A stretch of DNA of 64,000 nt from an uncultured Polaribacter sp. (GCF_947503855.1 NZ_CANNFF010000006.1:151516-215515), one strand, 5' to 3'; positions 46,069 to 54,325 are shown, counted from the first letter of the stretch. Made by a program: numbers and translations. The notes: generated from the sequence alone by a model not told the origin.

Positions 46069-47007
46069 TTACAAATCTTCTAATATTTTTTTAAGAACTA
46101 ATTGTGCAGCAAAAGTTCTATTATTTGCTTGTTCTATGACCAAAGAATTTTCACCATCTAAAACAGCATCTTCTACCACAACATTTCTTCTTACAGGCAA
46201 ACAATGCATAAATTTAGCATTCCCTATTTTTTCTTTAGTGATTGTCCAATTATCATCAACCTTTAAGACTTTACCATAATCTTTATAAGAACTCCAGTTT
46301 TTGGTGTATACAAAATCAGCATCTTTAAGCGCTGCTGACTGATTGTGATAAATAGGGGTGTCTTTTGTTATTTCTGGATTTAAATTATATCCTTCTGGAT
46401 TTGCAATCACAAATTCTACATCCATTTTTTGCATTGCTTGTACAAAACTATTACCCACTGCATGTGGTAACGCTTTGATATGCGGAGCCCAACTTAAAAC
46501 CACTTTTGGTTTTTTTCTATTAGAATTTTCAGCAATAGTAATCGCATCTGTTAAGCCCTGTAAAGGATGACCCGTTGCACTTTCCATACTTACAATTGGT
46601 ACAGAAGCAAATTTTACAAAAGAATTTAAAACTTGTTCAGACTCGTCTTTTTCTTTGTCTGTTAAGCTTGGAAAAGCTCTTACAGCGATTACATCACAAT
46701 ATTGAGAAACTACTGCTGCAGCTTCTTTTATATGTTCTGCAGTATTACCGTTCATTACAGTTCCATCACCAAATTCAATTCCCCAAGCATCACCAGAAAC
46801 ATTCATAACTATTGGATCCATGCCTAGATTTAATGCGGCTTTTTGTGTACTTAAACGTGTACGTAAACTTGAGTTGAAAAATAATAAACCTAATGTTTTG
46901 TGTTGGCCTAATTCTTTATTTCTTAGAGGGTTTTCTTTTATTTTTCTAGCCTCTTTAATCCAAGAGTTGATGTTTTCTATGTCGTTTATGGATGTGTAAT
47001 TCATCAT
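46069..47007 (-). CDS. argF': N-acetyl- or N-succinylornithine carbamoyltransferase
   Basis: 312 residues. 'LLFFNSSLRTRLSTQKAALNLG' holds the carbamoyl-phosphate site in the variant SxRTR form of acylornithine transcarbamylases, with 'MESATGHPLQGLTDAITI' (HPLQ) and 'HCLPVRRNVVVEDAVLD' (HCLP). Proteins of this type act on the acylated ornithine, as in Bacteroides fragilis (succinyl) and Xanthomonas (acetyl). The 80s loop 'EFGDGTVMNGNTAEHIKEAA' does not let me decide the acyl group. Confidence 0.92.
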   Translation of the reverse strand: MMNYTSINDIENINSWIKEARKIKENPLRNKELGQHKTLGLLFFNSSLRTRLSTQKAALNLGMDPIVMNVSGDAWGIEFGDGTVMNGNTAEHIKEAAAVVSQYCDVIAVRAFPSLTDKEKDESEQVLNSFVKFASVPIVSMESATGHPLQGLTDAITIAENSNRKKPKVVLSWAPHIKALPHAVGNSFVQAMQKMDVEFVIANPEGYNLNPEITKDTPIYHNQSAALKDADFVYTKNWSSYKDYGKVLKVDDNWTITKEKIGNAKFMHCLPVRRNVVVEDAVLDGENSLVIEQANNRTFAAQLVLKKILEDL

Positions 47008-47093
47008 TTTTTATTGTTTAATCGTTTAATCGTTTAATTGTTTAAAAGTTCTAAGGCGATTAAACAATTACACATTTAAACAGTTACACTTTT
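47008..47093. repeat. octamer-repeat spacer between proB and argF'
   Basis: TTTAATCG TTTAATCG TTTAATTG TTTAAAAG is an 8-base tandem series. After 11 bases its imperfect inverse GATTAAACAATTACAC appears, so the spacer RNA could fold on itself. Confidence 0.65.
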
Positions 47094-47858
47094 TTACTTA
47101 ATTTTTGTAAACGGTACTTTATTTTCACATGCATTTGTAATAAAGTTGTCTTCTAAACCATTTACAATCCAAGTTTCTATGTTTGCTTTTTTTGCCAATG
47201 CCACTGCTGCTATTTTAGACTGCATACCACCACTACCATGAGACGATTTTGAATTGACAACTTCATTTTTTAAATTTTCGAAATTTGTAACTTCTTTAAT
47301 GGTAATTGGTGTATTGTTTTTAATGGATTCTTTTGTGTAAATTCCATTTGTATTTGTGGCAATGATTAATAAATCTACTTCTAACAAAGTAGCTGTTAAT
47401 GCGGCTAATTTATCGTTATCACCAAATTTAATTTCATCTGTTGCAACGGTATCATTTTCATTAATTATAGGAATGTAATTATTATTGACCAAAACATTAA
47501 TGGTATTTACAATATTTGTTTTGCTTTCTTGTCTTTCAAAATCAGAATAAGACAATAAACACTGTGAGGTTAACAAACCATACTCTCTAAAAATTTCTTG
47601 ATAAATTCTTATTAAATGTGGCTGACCAATTGATGCTAAAGCTTGTTTTACAAAAACTGCTGATTGTTTGCTTTCTAATTTTACAAACTGTTTTGCAACT
47701 GCAATTGCACCAGAACTTACAATAATAAATTCGTAAGAGTCTTTTAATTTTGCAATTTGATTTGCAATATCTTCAATTTTACCCCGAGAAATATTATTGG
47801 TTTCTTTGGTAAGTGTATTAGACCCTATTTTTAGTAAAATTCTTTTCTTTTTTTGCAT
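47094..47858 (-). CDS. proB: glutamate 5-kinase
   Basis: 254 residues: an amino acid kinase domain only ('KRILLKIGSNTLTKE', 'EFIIVSSGAIAVAKQ', 'NENDTVATDEIKFGDNDKLAA', 'HGSGGMQSKIAAV'). The C-terminal PUA domain of the E. coli enzyme (367 residues) is missing, a common short form. It catalyses the first step of proline synthesis. The gene is embedded in the arginine operon just after proA. Confidence 0.95.
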   Translation of the reverse strand: MQKKKRILLKIGSNTLTKETNNISRGKIEDIANQIAKLKDSYEFIIVSSGAIAVAKQFVKLESKQSAVFVKQALASIGQPHLIRIYQEIFREYGLLTSQCLLSYSDFERQESKTNIVNTINVLVNNNYIPIINENDTVATDEIKFGDNDKLAALTATLLEVDLLIIATNTNGIYTKESIKNNTPITIKEVTNFENLKNEVVNSKSSHGSGGMQSKIAAVALAKKANIETWIVNGLEDNFITNACENKVPFTKIK

Positions 47859-47906
47859 TTAAATTCAATTATGAATTAAAATATTTTAATGTGAAACCTC
47901 TAATTT

Positions 47907-49100
47907 CTACCTAATTTGTCCAGTTCCATGAACATACCATTTATTGGTAACCAAATGTTGCAGACCAATTGGTCCTCGTTGATGTAATTTGTCTGTACTG
48001 ATGGCTAATTCGCCACCCAAACCTAATTGACCACCATCTGTAAAACGAGTGGAAGCGTTGTGATATACAGCTGCAGTATCTACATTTTCCATAAATAATT
48101 TAGCCTCTTCATTATTTTTTGTAATTATTGCTGAGGAATGGCCCCCAGAAAACTTGTTAATCTTTTCAATTGCGGCTGAGTTTGATGAAATTGTACCTAC
48201 CACAATTTTATAATCTAAAAATTCTTGAGACCATACATCTTCTGAATGAATTTTTTCTACTTGATGAGATTTTGAGGTGTTATCATCACCTAAAACTTGA
48301 ATATTATATTCTTTTAAGGTTTTGATTAATTTTGCAACAAACTCTTTTTTATTTGGTAGATTTTCATCAACTAAAACTTTATCAACAGCATTACAGGCAG
48401 AAATTTTAGATTTTCCGTTAATAATGATATCTATTGCAGTTTTTGTATCTGCTTCTTTATGCACATATACAAAATTATTACCTCTACCACTTATAATTAC
48501 TGGGCAAATTGCGTGTTGTTTTACAAATGCAATCAATCTTTCTCCACCTCTTGGTACAATTAAATCTATTCTTTGAGATGGTTTTTCTAAAAAAGCTTGC
48601 GTTTCTGTTCTGTTAAATTGTAAATAGGTTACCCAATCTGTAGAGGCATTGTGCTTTTGTAGGGCTATATGCCATAAATCGACAATTTTTAAGTTAGATT
48701 GTAAGGATTCTTTACCACCTTTTAGTAAAATTTTATTTCCAGATTTAAAAGCAATGCCAGCAGCTTCTACTGTAACATCAGGTCTCGATTCATAAATAAT
48801 TAAAACGGTACCAAAAGAGGCAGTTTTATTGTACACTTGCATCCCATTATCGTGCTTAAAACTAAAACGTTCTACACCAACAGGATCTGCTTGCGAAGCC
48901 AAATGTTTTGCAGCGGCAATCATTTCATCAACTTTAGCATTTGTAACCTTTAAACGATCAGACATCGAAATATCATCACCTTTGTAAGCCTCTAGATCTT
49001 TTTGGTTGATGCTAATCAATTCAGCTCTATTAGCCTCCAAAAGTTCTGCCATGCTAAGCAAAACATTATTTCTTGTTTCTATGGATAATAATGTGTTCAT
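47907..49100 (-). CDS. proA: glutamate-5-semialdehyde dehydrogenase
   Basis: 397 residues. 'FGTVLIIYESRPDVTVEAAGIAFKSGNKILLKGGKES' and the catalytic cysteine in 'KISACNAVDKVLVDE' identify gamma-glutamyl phosphate reductase. 'GGELAISTDKLHQRGPIGLQ' closes it. It reduces ProB's product for proline synthesis, and its semialdehyde is also a partner product for ornithine metabolism. Confidence 0.96.
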   Translation of the reverse strand: MNTLLSIETRNNVLLSMAELLEANRAELISINQKDLEAYKGDDISMSDRLKVTNAKVDEMIAAAKHLASQADPVGVERFSFKHDNGMQVYNKTASFGTVLIIYESRPDVTVEAAGIAFKSGNKILLKGGKESLQSNLKIVDLWHIALQKHNASTDWVTYLQFNRTETQAFLEKPSQRIDLIVPRGGERLIAFVKQHAICPVIISGRGNNFVYVHKEADTKTAIDIIINGKSKISACNAVDKVLVDENLPNKKEFVAKLIKTLKEYNIQVLGDDNTSKSHQVEKIHSEDVWSQEFLDYKIVVGTISSNSAAIEKINKFSGGHSSAIITKNNEEAKLFMENVDTAAVYHNASTRFTDGGQLGLGGELAISTDKLHQRGPIGLQHLVTNKWYVHGTGQIR

Positions 49101-49144
49101 TTTTAATAAATATTCTAATTTATTTTAGTATTAATTGCATTTTT

Positions 49145-50272
49145 TTAATGTAAAACATCAATTAAAGCTTCAAAAAACTCATCTATATGATGTTTTTTGA
49201 TATTTAATGGAGGTAAAATTCTTAATAGTTTTTTATTAGAAGAACCACCTGTAAAAATATGATGATCGTAAATTAATTTTTTACGTAAATCACCCACTTC
49301 AAAATCAAATTCTAAGCCTAACATTAAGCCTCTACCTTTAATTTTTTTTATTTGCGAAATTGTTTGGGCAATTTTCATAAAATAATCAGACATTTGATTT
49401 ACGTTGTCTATCAGTTTTTCTTTTTCAATAACTTTTAATACAGCCAAACCCGCTGCACAAGCTAAATGATTTCCACCAAAGGTGGTACCTAACATTCCGA
49501 ATTTTGCTTTAATGTTTGGGTGAATTAAAATACCGCCAATAGGAAAACCATTTCCCATTCCTTTTGCAATAGAAATGATGTCTGGAGTTACATTATAGTG
49601 TTGATAGGCAAAGAATTTTCCAGATCGGCCATAGCCAGATTGCACTTCATCTGAGATAAACAGCGTATTGTTTGCCTTACAAAGTATATCAACTTGTTCA
49701 AAAAAATTAGCAGTTGCTTGGTCTAAACCACCAACACCCTGTATAAACTCTACAATTACTGCACAAACATCACCTTTTTCGAGTTCTGCCTTTACAGTAT
49801 CGATGTCGTTTAAATCTAAAATAGTAACTTTTTGTTGTGCGTTAATTGGGGCAATAATATTTTTATTATCTGTTGCAGCAACTGCAGCAGAGGTACGCCC
49901 ATGGAAACCATTTTTAAAAGCAATAATTCTTGATTTTTGAGTTTTAAAAGAGGCTAATTTTAAAGCATTTTCATTGGCTTCTGCACCAGAATTACATAAA
50001 AACAATTCGTAATCTTTACAGCCAGAAAGCTTTTCTAACCTATCTGCTAGTTCTACTTGCAGTGGATTTTGAACTGCATTAGAGTAGAAACCTAATTTAG
50101 AAACTTGGTTTTTAATTGCTTTCACATATTTAGGATGTGCATGACCAATAGAAATTACTGCGTGGCCACCATATAAATCTAAATATTCTACTTTCTTGTC
50201 ATCATAAACATAGGCTCCTTTTGCTTTTACAGGAGTTACGTCATACAAAGGGTAAACGTTAAATAATGGCAT
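49145..50272 (-). CDS. argD: N-acyl-ornithine aminotransferase
   Basis: 375 residues. It is a class III PLP aminotransferase with 'NSGAEANENALKLAS', 'NGFHGRTSAAVAAT', 'ISDEVQSGYGRSGKFFAY', the PLP lysine in 'ISIAKGMGNGFPIGG' and 'GTTFGGNHLACAAGLAVL'. It transaminates N-acyl-glutamate semialdehyde to N-acyl-ornithine. It lies five bases after proC. Confidence 0.95.
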   Translation of the reverse strand: MPLFNVYPLYDVTPVKAKGAYVYDDKKVEYLDLYGGHAVISIGHAHPKYVKAIKNQVSKLGFYSNAVQNPLQVELADRLEKLSGCKDYELFLCNSGAEANENALKLASFKTQKSRIIAFKNGFHGRTSAAVAATDNKNIIAPINAQQKVTILDLNDIDTVKAELEKGDVCAVIVEFIQGVGGLDQATANFFEQVDILCKANNTLFISDEVQSGYGRSGKFFAYQHYNVTPDIISIAKGMGNGFPIGGILIHPNIKAKFGMLGTTFGGNHLACAAGLAVLKVIEKEKLIDNVNQMSDYFMKIAQTISQIKKIKGRGLMLGLEFDFEVGDLRKKLIYDHHIFTGGSSNKKLLRILPPLNIKKHHIDEFFEALIDVLH

Positions 50273-50277
50273 GATTT

Positions 50278-51069
50278 TTATTTTTTAATTTGATTAATTT
50301 TTTCAAAAGATTTGTTAATTCCTTTTATTAAAGATGAGCTTAAACCTTGATGTTCCATCTCATTTAAACCCTCAATAGTACAACCACCAGGGGTGGTAAC
50401 CCTATCTATTTCTGCTTCTGGGTGTTTGCCAGATTCTTTTAATAAACTTGCGGCTCCGAAACAGGTTTGCATGGCTAATTCGTGTGCTTCTTGAGCTTCA
50501 AAACCCAATTGTATAGCTCCTTGAGTTGTAGCTCTAATTAATCGCATCCAAAATGCAATACCGCTTGCGCAAATTACTGTAGCAGCTTGCAGTTGCTCTT
50601 CTGGAATTTCCATAGAGTTTCCTAAACTACTAAAAATGGTTTTTGCAATAGCTACTTTTTGTTTTCCATTTTCGTTTGCAGCAATACACGTCATAGATTG
50701 GCCTACAGCAGCAGCTGTGTTTGGCATGGCACGAATTATATAATGTTTTGCACCAATAATATTTTCTATTTTAGCAATAGAAAAACCAGTAATTACAGAG
50801 ATGATTAATTGCTCTTTGTTTATAGTATATTTTAACTTTTCTAATATTTTACCTAAATGCCTTGGCTGTACAGCAAAAATTATCACATCTGCATTTTTAA
50901 CAGCTTTTTCATTATCTGAAGTTAGTGTTGTTTTTTTATACTTATTAAATTCTTTTATAGAATCTAAATTTCTTTTAGTTACACAAATTGCGCTAACTGC
51001 TTTATTTTTTAATAAACCTTTTGCAATAGATTGCCCTAAACTTCCTGCTCCAATAATTGCTACTTTCAT
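50278..51069 (-). CDS. proC: pyrroline-5-carboxylate reductase
   Basis: 263 residues. 'VAIIGAGSLGQSIAKGLL' is the NADPH-binding Rossmann motif, and the C-terminal 'TTPGGCTIEGLNEMEHQGLSSSLIKGI' is the ProC signature. It makes proline from pyrroline-5-carboxylate. With proA and proB it gives a complete proline pathway inside the arginine operon. Confidence 0.95.
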   Translation of the reverse strand: MKVAIIGAGSLGQSIAKGLLKNKAVSAICVTKRNLDSIKEFNKYKKTTLTSDNEKAVKNADVIIFAVQPRHLGKILEKLKYTINKEQLIISVITGFSIAKIENIIGAKHYIIRAMPNTAAAVGQSMTCIAANENGKQKVAIAKTIFSSLGNSMEIPEEQLQAATVICASGIAFWMRLIRATTQGAIQLGFEAQEAHELAMQTCFGAASLLKESGKHPEAEIDRVTTPGGCTIEGLNEMEHQGLSSSLIKGINKSFEKINQIKK

Positions 51070-51169
51070 CTTTTTAGTTTCAAAGTTTCAAAGTTTGAAT
51101 GTTTCAAAAGTTAAAACTGTTAATAATTAGATACTGAAACAAGTTCAGTATTTTAAGCCTTTGCAAGGC
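51070..51169. repeat. low-complexity and palindromic spacer between argC and proC
   Basis: AGTTTCAAAGTTTCAAAGTTTGAATGTTTCAAAAG (51079-51112) is a run of CAAAGTTT-like words. ATACTGAA-ACAAG-TTCAGTAT (51131-51151) is a perfect 8 bp hairpin shared in inverse orientation with 46000-46019. AAGCCTTTGCAAGGCTT (51156-51172) is a second small hairpin overlapping the argC stop. Confidence 0.6.
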
Positions 51170-52153
51170 TTAAAAATAATTTGCTTTTAAATTTAATCCT
51201 AAATTTTCTTCAAAGCCATACATTAAATTCATATTTTGAATTGCTTGACCTGATGCTCCTTTTAGTAAATTATCTATGGTGCTAGTAATTAATAATTTAT
51301 TTTCAAATTTCATTAAATGTATTAAACACTTGTTGGTATTTACCACTTGTTTCATGTGAATTTCTTTATCAGAAACAAACGTAAAAGCTGCTTCTTTATA
51401 AAAATCTTTATAAATTTTTATAGCATCTTCTATGGATCCCTCAAATTTTGTATAGGTTGTTGCAAAAATTCCTCTTGAGAAATTTCCTCTATTTGGCATA
51501 AAGTTAATTTCTGAATTAAAATCTGATTGTAATTGATTTACAGTTTGATTAATTTCTCCTAAATGCTGATGTGTAAAAGCTTTGTAATGAGAAAAATTAT
51601 TATCTCTCCATGTAAAATGAGTGGTTTTTGATAATGATGTTCCTGCTCCAGTAGCACCAGTTACAGCATTAATATGGATATCTTTTTTTAACAATCCATT
51701 TGCAGCCAAAGGTAAAATGGCCAATTGTAATGCAGTTGCAAAACAACCAGGATTTGCTATATATTTAGCGTTTTTTATGGCTTCTTTTTGCAATTCAGGT
51801 AAACCATATACAAATTCTTTTCCTTCAAAAATTTTGTCTGCTATTAGTCTAAAATCGTTACTTAAATCAATGATTTTTGTGTTTTCTGAAAACGAGTTAT
51901 TTGCTAAAAAAGCAGTAGAGTTTCCATGCCCTAAACATAAAAATAAAACATCTATATTTTTATTGATTTCTGATGTGAAATTAATTTCTGTATTACCAAT
52001 TAAATCTTGATGTACTTGATGTAATTTATTACCTGCATTAGATGTACTGTACACAAAGTTGATATTGGTTTTTGGGTGATTTAATAACAATCTTACCAGC
52101 TCACCAGCAGTATAACCTGCACCACCTATAATACCTATTTCTAATTTTTTCAT
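51170..52153 (-). CDS. argC: N-acyl-gamma-glutamyl-phosphate reductase
   Basis: 327 residues. 'IGIIGGAGYTAGELVRLLLNHP' is the NADP-binding loop, the catalytic cysteine is in 'YIANPGCFATALQLAILPL', and 'VTGATGAGTSLSKTTHF' follows. It reduces the ArgB product to the semialdehyde used by ArgD. Confidence 0.96.
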   Translation of the reverse strand: MKKLEIGIIGGAGYTAGELVRLLLNHPKTNINFVYSTSNAGNKLHQVHQDLIGNTEINFTSEINKNIDVLFLCLGHGNSTAFLANNSFSENTKIIDLSNDFRLIADKIFEGKEFVYGLPELQKEAIKNAKYIANPGCFATALQLAILPLAANGLLKKDIHINAVTGATGAGTSLSKTTHFTWRDNNFSHYKAFTHQHLGEINQTVNQLQSDFNSEINFMPNRGNFSRGIFATTYTKFEGSIEDAIKIYKDFYKEAAFTFVSDKEIHMKQVVNTNKCLIHLMKFENKLLITSTIDNLLKGASGQAIQNMNLMYGFEENLGLNLKANYF

Positions 52154-52255
52154 TCTTAAAAAATTGTTTAAAAGTTTAATTGTTTAATCGTGTAAAAGCC
52201 TCTTTAAAATATTCATTTATATAGTTCAACAATTAAACAATTACACGATTTAACA
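52154..52255. repeat. octamer-repeat spacer between argG and argC
   Basis: TTGTTTAAAAGTTTAATTGTTTAATCGTGTAAAAG is followed about 40 bases later by AACAATTAAACAATTACACGATTTAAC, its imperfect reverse complement, giving a long potential stem. Confidence 0.65.
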
Positions 52256-53431
52256 TTACTTATTTACTTGCTGATAAATTTTATTCTGATTCCCTAAAAT
52301 CTTAATAAAGCCTTTAGCATCATCTGCTGTCCAAGCTTTATTTTCTTCACCATAAGTGCTAAATTTACTCGACATTAAATCGTGGTTAGATACAATTCCA
52401 TCCAAAGAAAAATGATAGGGTTTCAACGTAACTACTACATTACCAGAAACCATTTTTTGAGAACTTTGTAAAAAAGCTTCAGTATCTCTCATTACAGGAT
52501 CTAAATACTGACCTTCGTGCAAATGCATTCCGTAAAAACTAGACAAATATTCTTTGTGTTGTAATTGCCATTTTGTAAGTGTGTGTTTTTCTAATAAGTG
52601 ATGCGCTTTTACAGTGATTAAAGCAGCAGCAGCCTCAAAACCAACTCTACCTTTTGTGCCCACAATGGTATCACCTACATGAATATCTCTACCAATAGCA
52701 TACTTAGAGGCAATATTGTTTAGATTTTTTATATTGATTTCAGGTTTGTTTTCTTGACCATTTAAAGCTACAAATTCTCCGTTTTTAAAAGTTAGGGTTA
52801 CTTTTTCTTCACCCTCTTTTTCTAATTGAGAAGGGTATGCTTCATTGGGTAAAGGTTTTTCTGATTTTAAAGTTTCTACACCACCAACACTCGTACCCCA
52901 AAGACCTTTGTTTACAGAATATTTAGATTTTTCCCAAGGCATATCAATTCCTTCAGATTTTAAGTAATCTATTTCTTCTTGTCTTGATAATTTTTGATCT
53001 CTAATTGGTGTAATAATTTTAATATTTGGCGCTAAAGTTTGAAAAATCATGTCAAACCTTACTTGATCGTTTCCTGCCCCAGTAGAGCCATGTGCAATGT
53101 ATTCTGCATCAATACTTTTAGCGTATTCTATGATTTCAATAGCTTGAATAATTCTTTCTGCACTTACAGATAATGGATAGGTAGCGTTTTTTAAGACATT
53201 ACCAAAAATTAAATACTTAACTACTTTGTTGTAGAAAGTTGATATCGCATCAATATTTTTATAGGTTGAAACGCCCATTTTATAAGCATTACTTTCAATT
53301 TTAGAAATTTCTTCTTTTGTAAAACCTCCTGTATTTACACTAACTGCATGTACGTCATATTCTTTTGATAAACTTACTGCACAGTAAGAAGTATCTAAAC
53401 CACCACTGTAGGCTATTACTAATTTTTTCAT
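52256..53431 (-). CDS. argG: argininosuccinate synthase
   Basis: 391 residues. 'KKLVIAYSGGLDTSYCAVSL' is the PP-loop ATP site, followed by 'YIAHGSTGAGNDQVRFDM' and 'GTSVGGVETLK'. It joins citrulline and aspartate. The start overlaps the stop of the GNAT gene by four bases, so translation is coupled. Confidence 0.97.
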   Translation of the reverse strand: MKKLVIAYSGGLDTSYCAVSLSKEYDVHAVSVNTGGFTKEEISKIESNAYKMGVSTYKNIDAISTFYNKVVKYLIFGNVLKNATYPLSVSAERIIQAIEIIEYAKSIDAEYIAHGSTGAGNDQVRFDMIFQTLAPNIKIITPIRDQKLSRQEEIDYLKSEGIDMPWEKSKYSVNKGLWGTSVGGVETLKSEKPLPNEAYPSQLEKEGEEKVTLTFKNGEFVALNGQENKPEINIKNLNNIASKYAIGRDIHVGDTIVGTKGRVGFEAAAALITVKAHHLLEKHTLTKWQLQHKEYLSSFYGMHLHEGQYLDPVMRDTEAFLQSSQKMVSGNVVVTLKPYHFSLDGIVSNHDLMSSKFSTYGEENKAWTADDAKGFIKILGNQNKIYQQVNK

Positions 53432-54045
53432 TTTTTACCTTTTTTTAGAAACAAATTTTGTTTCATTTTTTTTAATCTTTTAAATACGTTTTCTTTAACT
53501 TCTTTAGAAGCTTCTTTATTATTGTTTTTAGGATCAAACAACATTCCTGTACATAAGCACATTTTTCTATCTGTTCTTGATAAAATATCAAAGTTTCTAC
53601 AGGTTTGGCAACCATCCCAAAAGCTTTGATCGTCTGTAAGTTCAGAAAATGTTACCGGTTTGTAACCTAAATCGTTATTTAGTTTCATTACAGCTAAACC
53701 CGTTGTAATACTAAACACTTTAGAATTTGGGAACTTGTTTCTAGAGTGCTCAAAAACTACTTTTTTAATTTTTTTAGCCAACCCTAAGTTTCTATAATCT
53801 GGATGAACAATTAGGCCAGAATTGGCAACAAATTTTCCATGACCCCATTTTTCTATATAACAAAATCCAGCAAATTTATTACCATCTAAGGCAATAACAG
53901 CATTACCATTTTCCATTTTTGTGGCAATATATTCTGGTTTTCGTTTTGCAATACCAGTACCTCTAACCTGTGCAGCGTCTTCTATAGTTTTACAGATGAT
54001 TTCTGCATATACGATATGAGATTTATCAGCAATTACAATTTTCAT
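53428..54045 (-). CDS. GNAT-family acyltransferase, candidate N-acylglutamate synthase
   Basis: 205 residues from the ATG at 54045 (MKIVIADKSHIVYAEI). The open frame extends 25 codons further to 54120, immediately behind the leader ORF, but that part looks unconserved. The GNAT fold shows 'NAVIALDGNKFAGFCYIEKW', 'VHPDYRNLGLAKKIKKVVFEHS' (acetyl-CoA loop) and 'AVMKLNNDLGYKPVTFSEL'. The C-terminus has a Cys cluster 'CQTCRNF..CLCTGM'. No argA or argJ is present and this is the first operon gene, so it probably supplies N-acetyl- or N-succinylglutamate. A similar gene in Bacteroides is, from memory, linked to arginine synthesis. Confidence 0.8.
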   Translation of the reverse strand: MKIVIADKSHIVYAEIICKTIEDAAQVRGTGIAKRKPEYIATKMENGNAVIALDGNKFAGFCYIEKWGHGKFVANSGLIVHPDYRNLGLAKKIKKVVFEHSRNKFPNSKVFSITTGLAVMKLNNDLGYKPVTFSELTDDQSFWDGCQTCRNFDILSRTDRKMCLCTGMLFDPKNNNKEASKEVKENVFKRLKKMKQNLFLKKGKK

Positions 54046-54096
54046 TGTATTGTTATTTTTAAGTGTATTTATAATTTTACTGTTTTTTTGAGAAGC

Positions 54097-54150
54097 GGAA
54101 TTGGACGCACCTAATTCCATAATTTATTGAACACCCAAAGGGCGAATTAT
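54097..54150 (-). promoter_or_regulatory. mutually exclusive hairpins at the end of the arginine leader ORF
   Basis: TAATTC (54149-54144) can pair with GAATTA (54117-54112), enclosing the small hairpin CGCCC-TTT-GGGTG (54144-54132, sharing C54144). Alternatively GGAATT (54118-54113) pairs with AATTCC (54102-54097). Both use the same central strand. No T-run follows, so output may be Rho-dependent termination or start-codon access, not a simple intrinsic terminator. Confidence 0.5.
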
Positions 54151-54234
54151 AAAAAAACGGCGTACAAAGCGTTTGTTATTACTAGTTGTAATATTTAAAT
54201 TTTGTTTGCTCGTAAAGTTTGTTGTATTATACAT
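54124..54234 (-). CDS. putative arginine leader peptide (36 codons)
   Basis: An ATG at 54234 opens 36 codons ending TAA at 54124, three bases before the extended ATG of the GNAT gene. The first half is rich in Thr and Asn (MYNTTNFTSKQNLNITTSNN). The second half reads KRFVRRFFIIRPLGVQ. All four arginines use CGC, CGC, CGT and CGC, whereas nearly all arginines in the neighbouring genes use AGA. The last Arg codon sits in alternative hairpins. Placement before a complete arginine operon is what an attenuation leader should look like. No similarity search was possible. Confidence 0.7.
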   Translation of the reverse strand: MYNTTNFTSKQNLNITTSNNKRFVRRFFIIRPLGVQ

Positions 54235-54282
54235 GATAAAAAAATAAAAAATATAGATTCCCTTTTGTGCTCTGTTTTTAGT

Positions 54283-54325
54283 ATTAGCGCAGTAGACTGC
54301 GAAAGCGCAATCTGGGTACTATCGT
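54283..54325. repeat. interspersed repeat, AGCGCAGT family
   Basis: ATTAGCGCAGTAGACTGCGAAAGCGCAATCTGGG contains nested hairpins (GCGC...GCGC, TGCGAAAGCGCA). It shares AGCGCAGTAGA with 17568-17578. Its GC content stands out from the surroundings. Confidence 0.5.

Noticed and set aside
47008..47093. possible CRISPR array from TTTAATCG repeats
   Set aside because: Repeats are 8 bases, contiguous and imperfect. There are no spacers of constant length and no cas genes.
54283..54325. tRNA-like or structured RNA gene
   Set aside because: The hairpins are short and no cloverleaf or T-loop is present. The shared core with other spacers points to an interspersed repeat.
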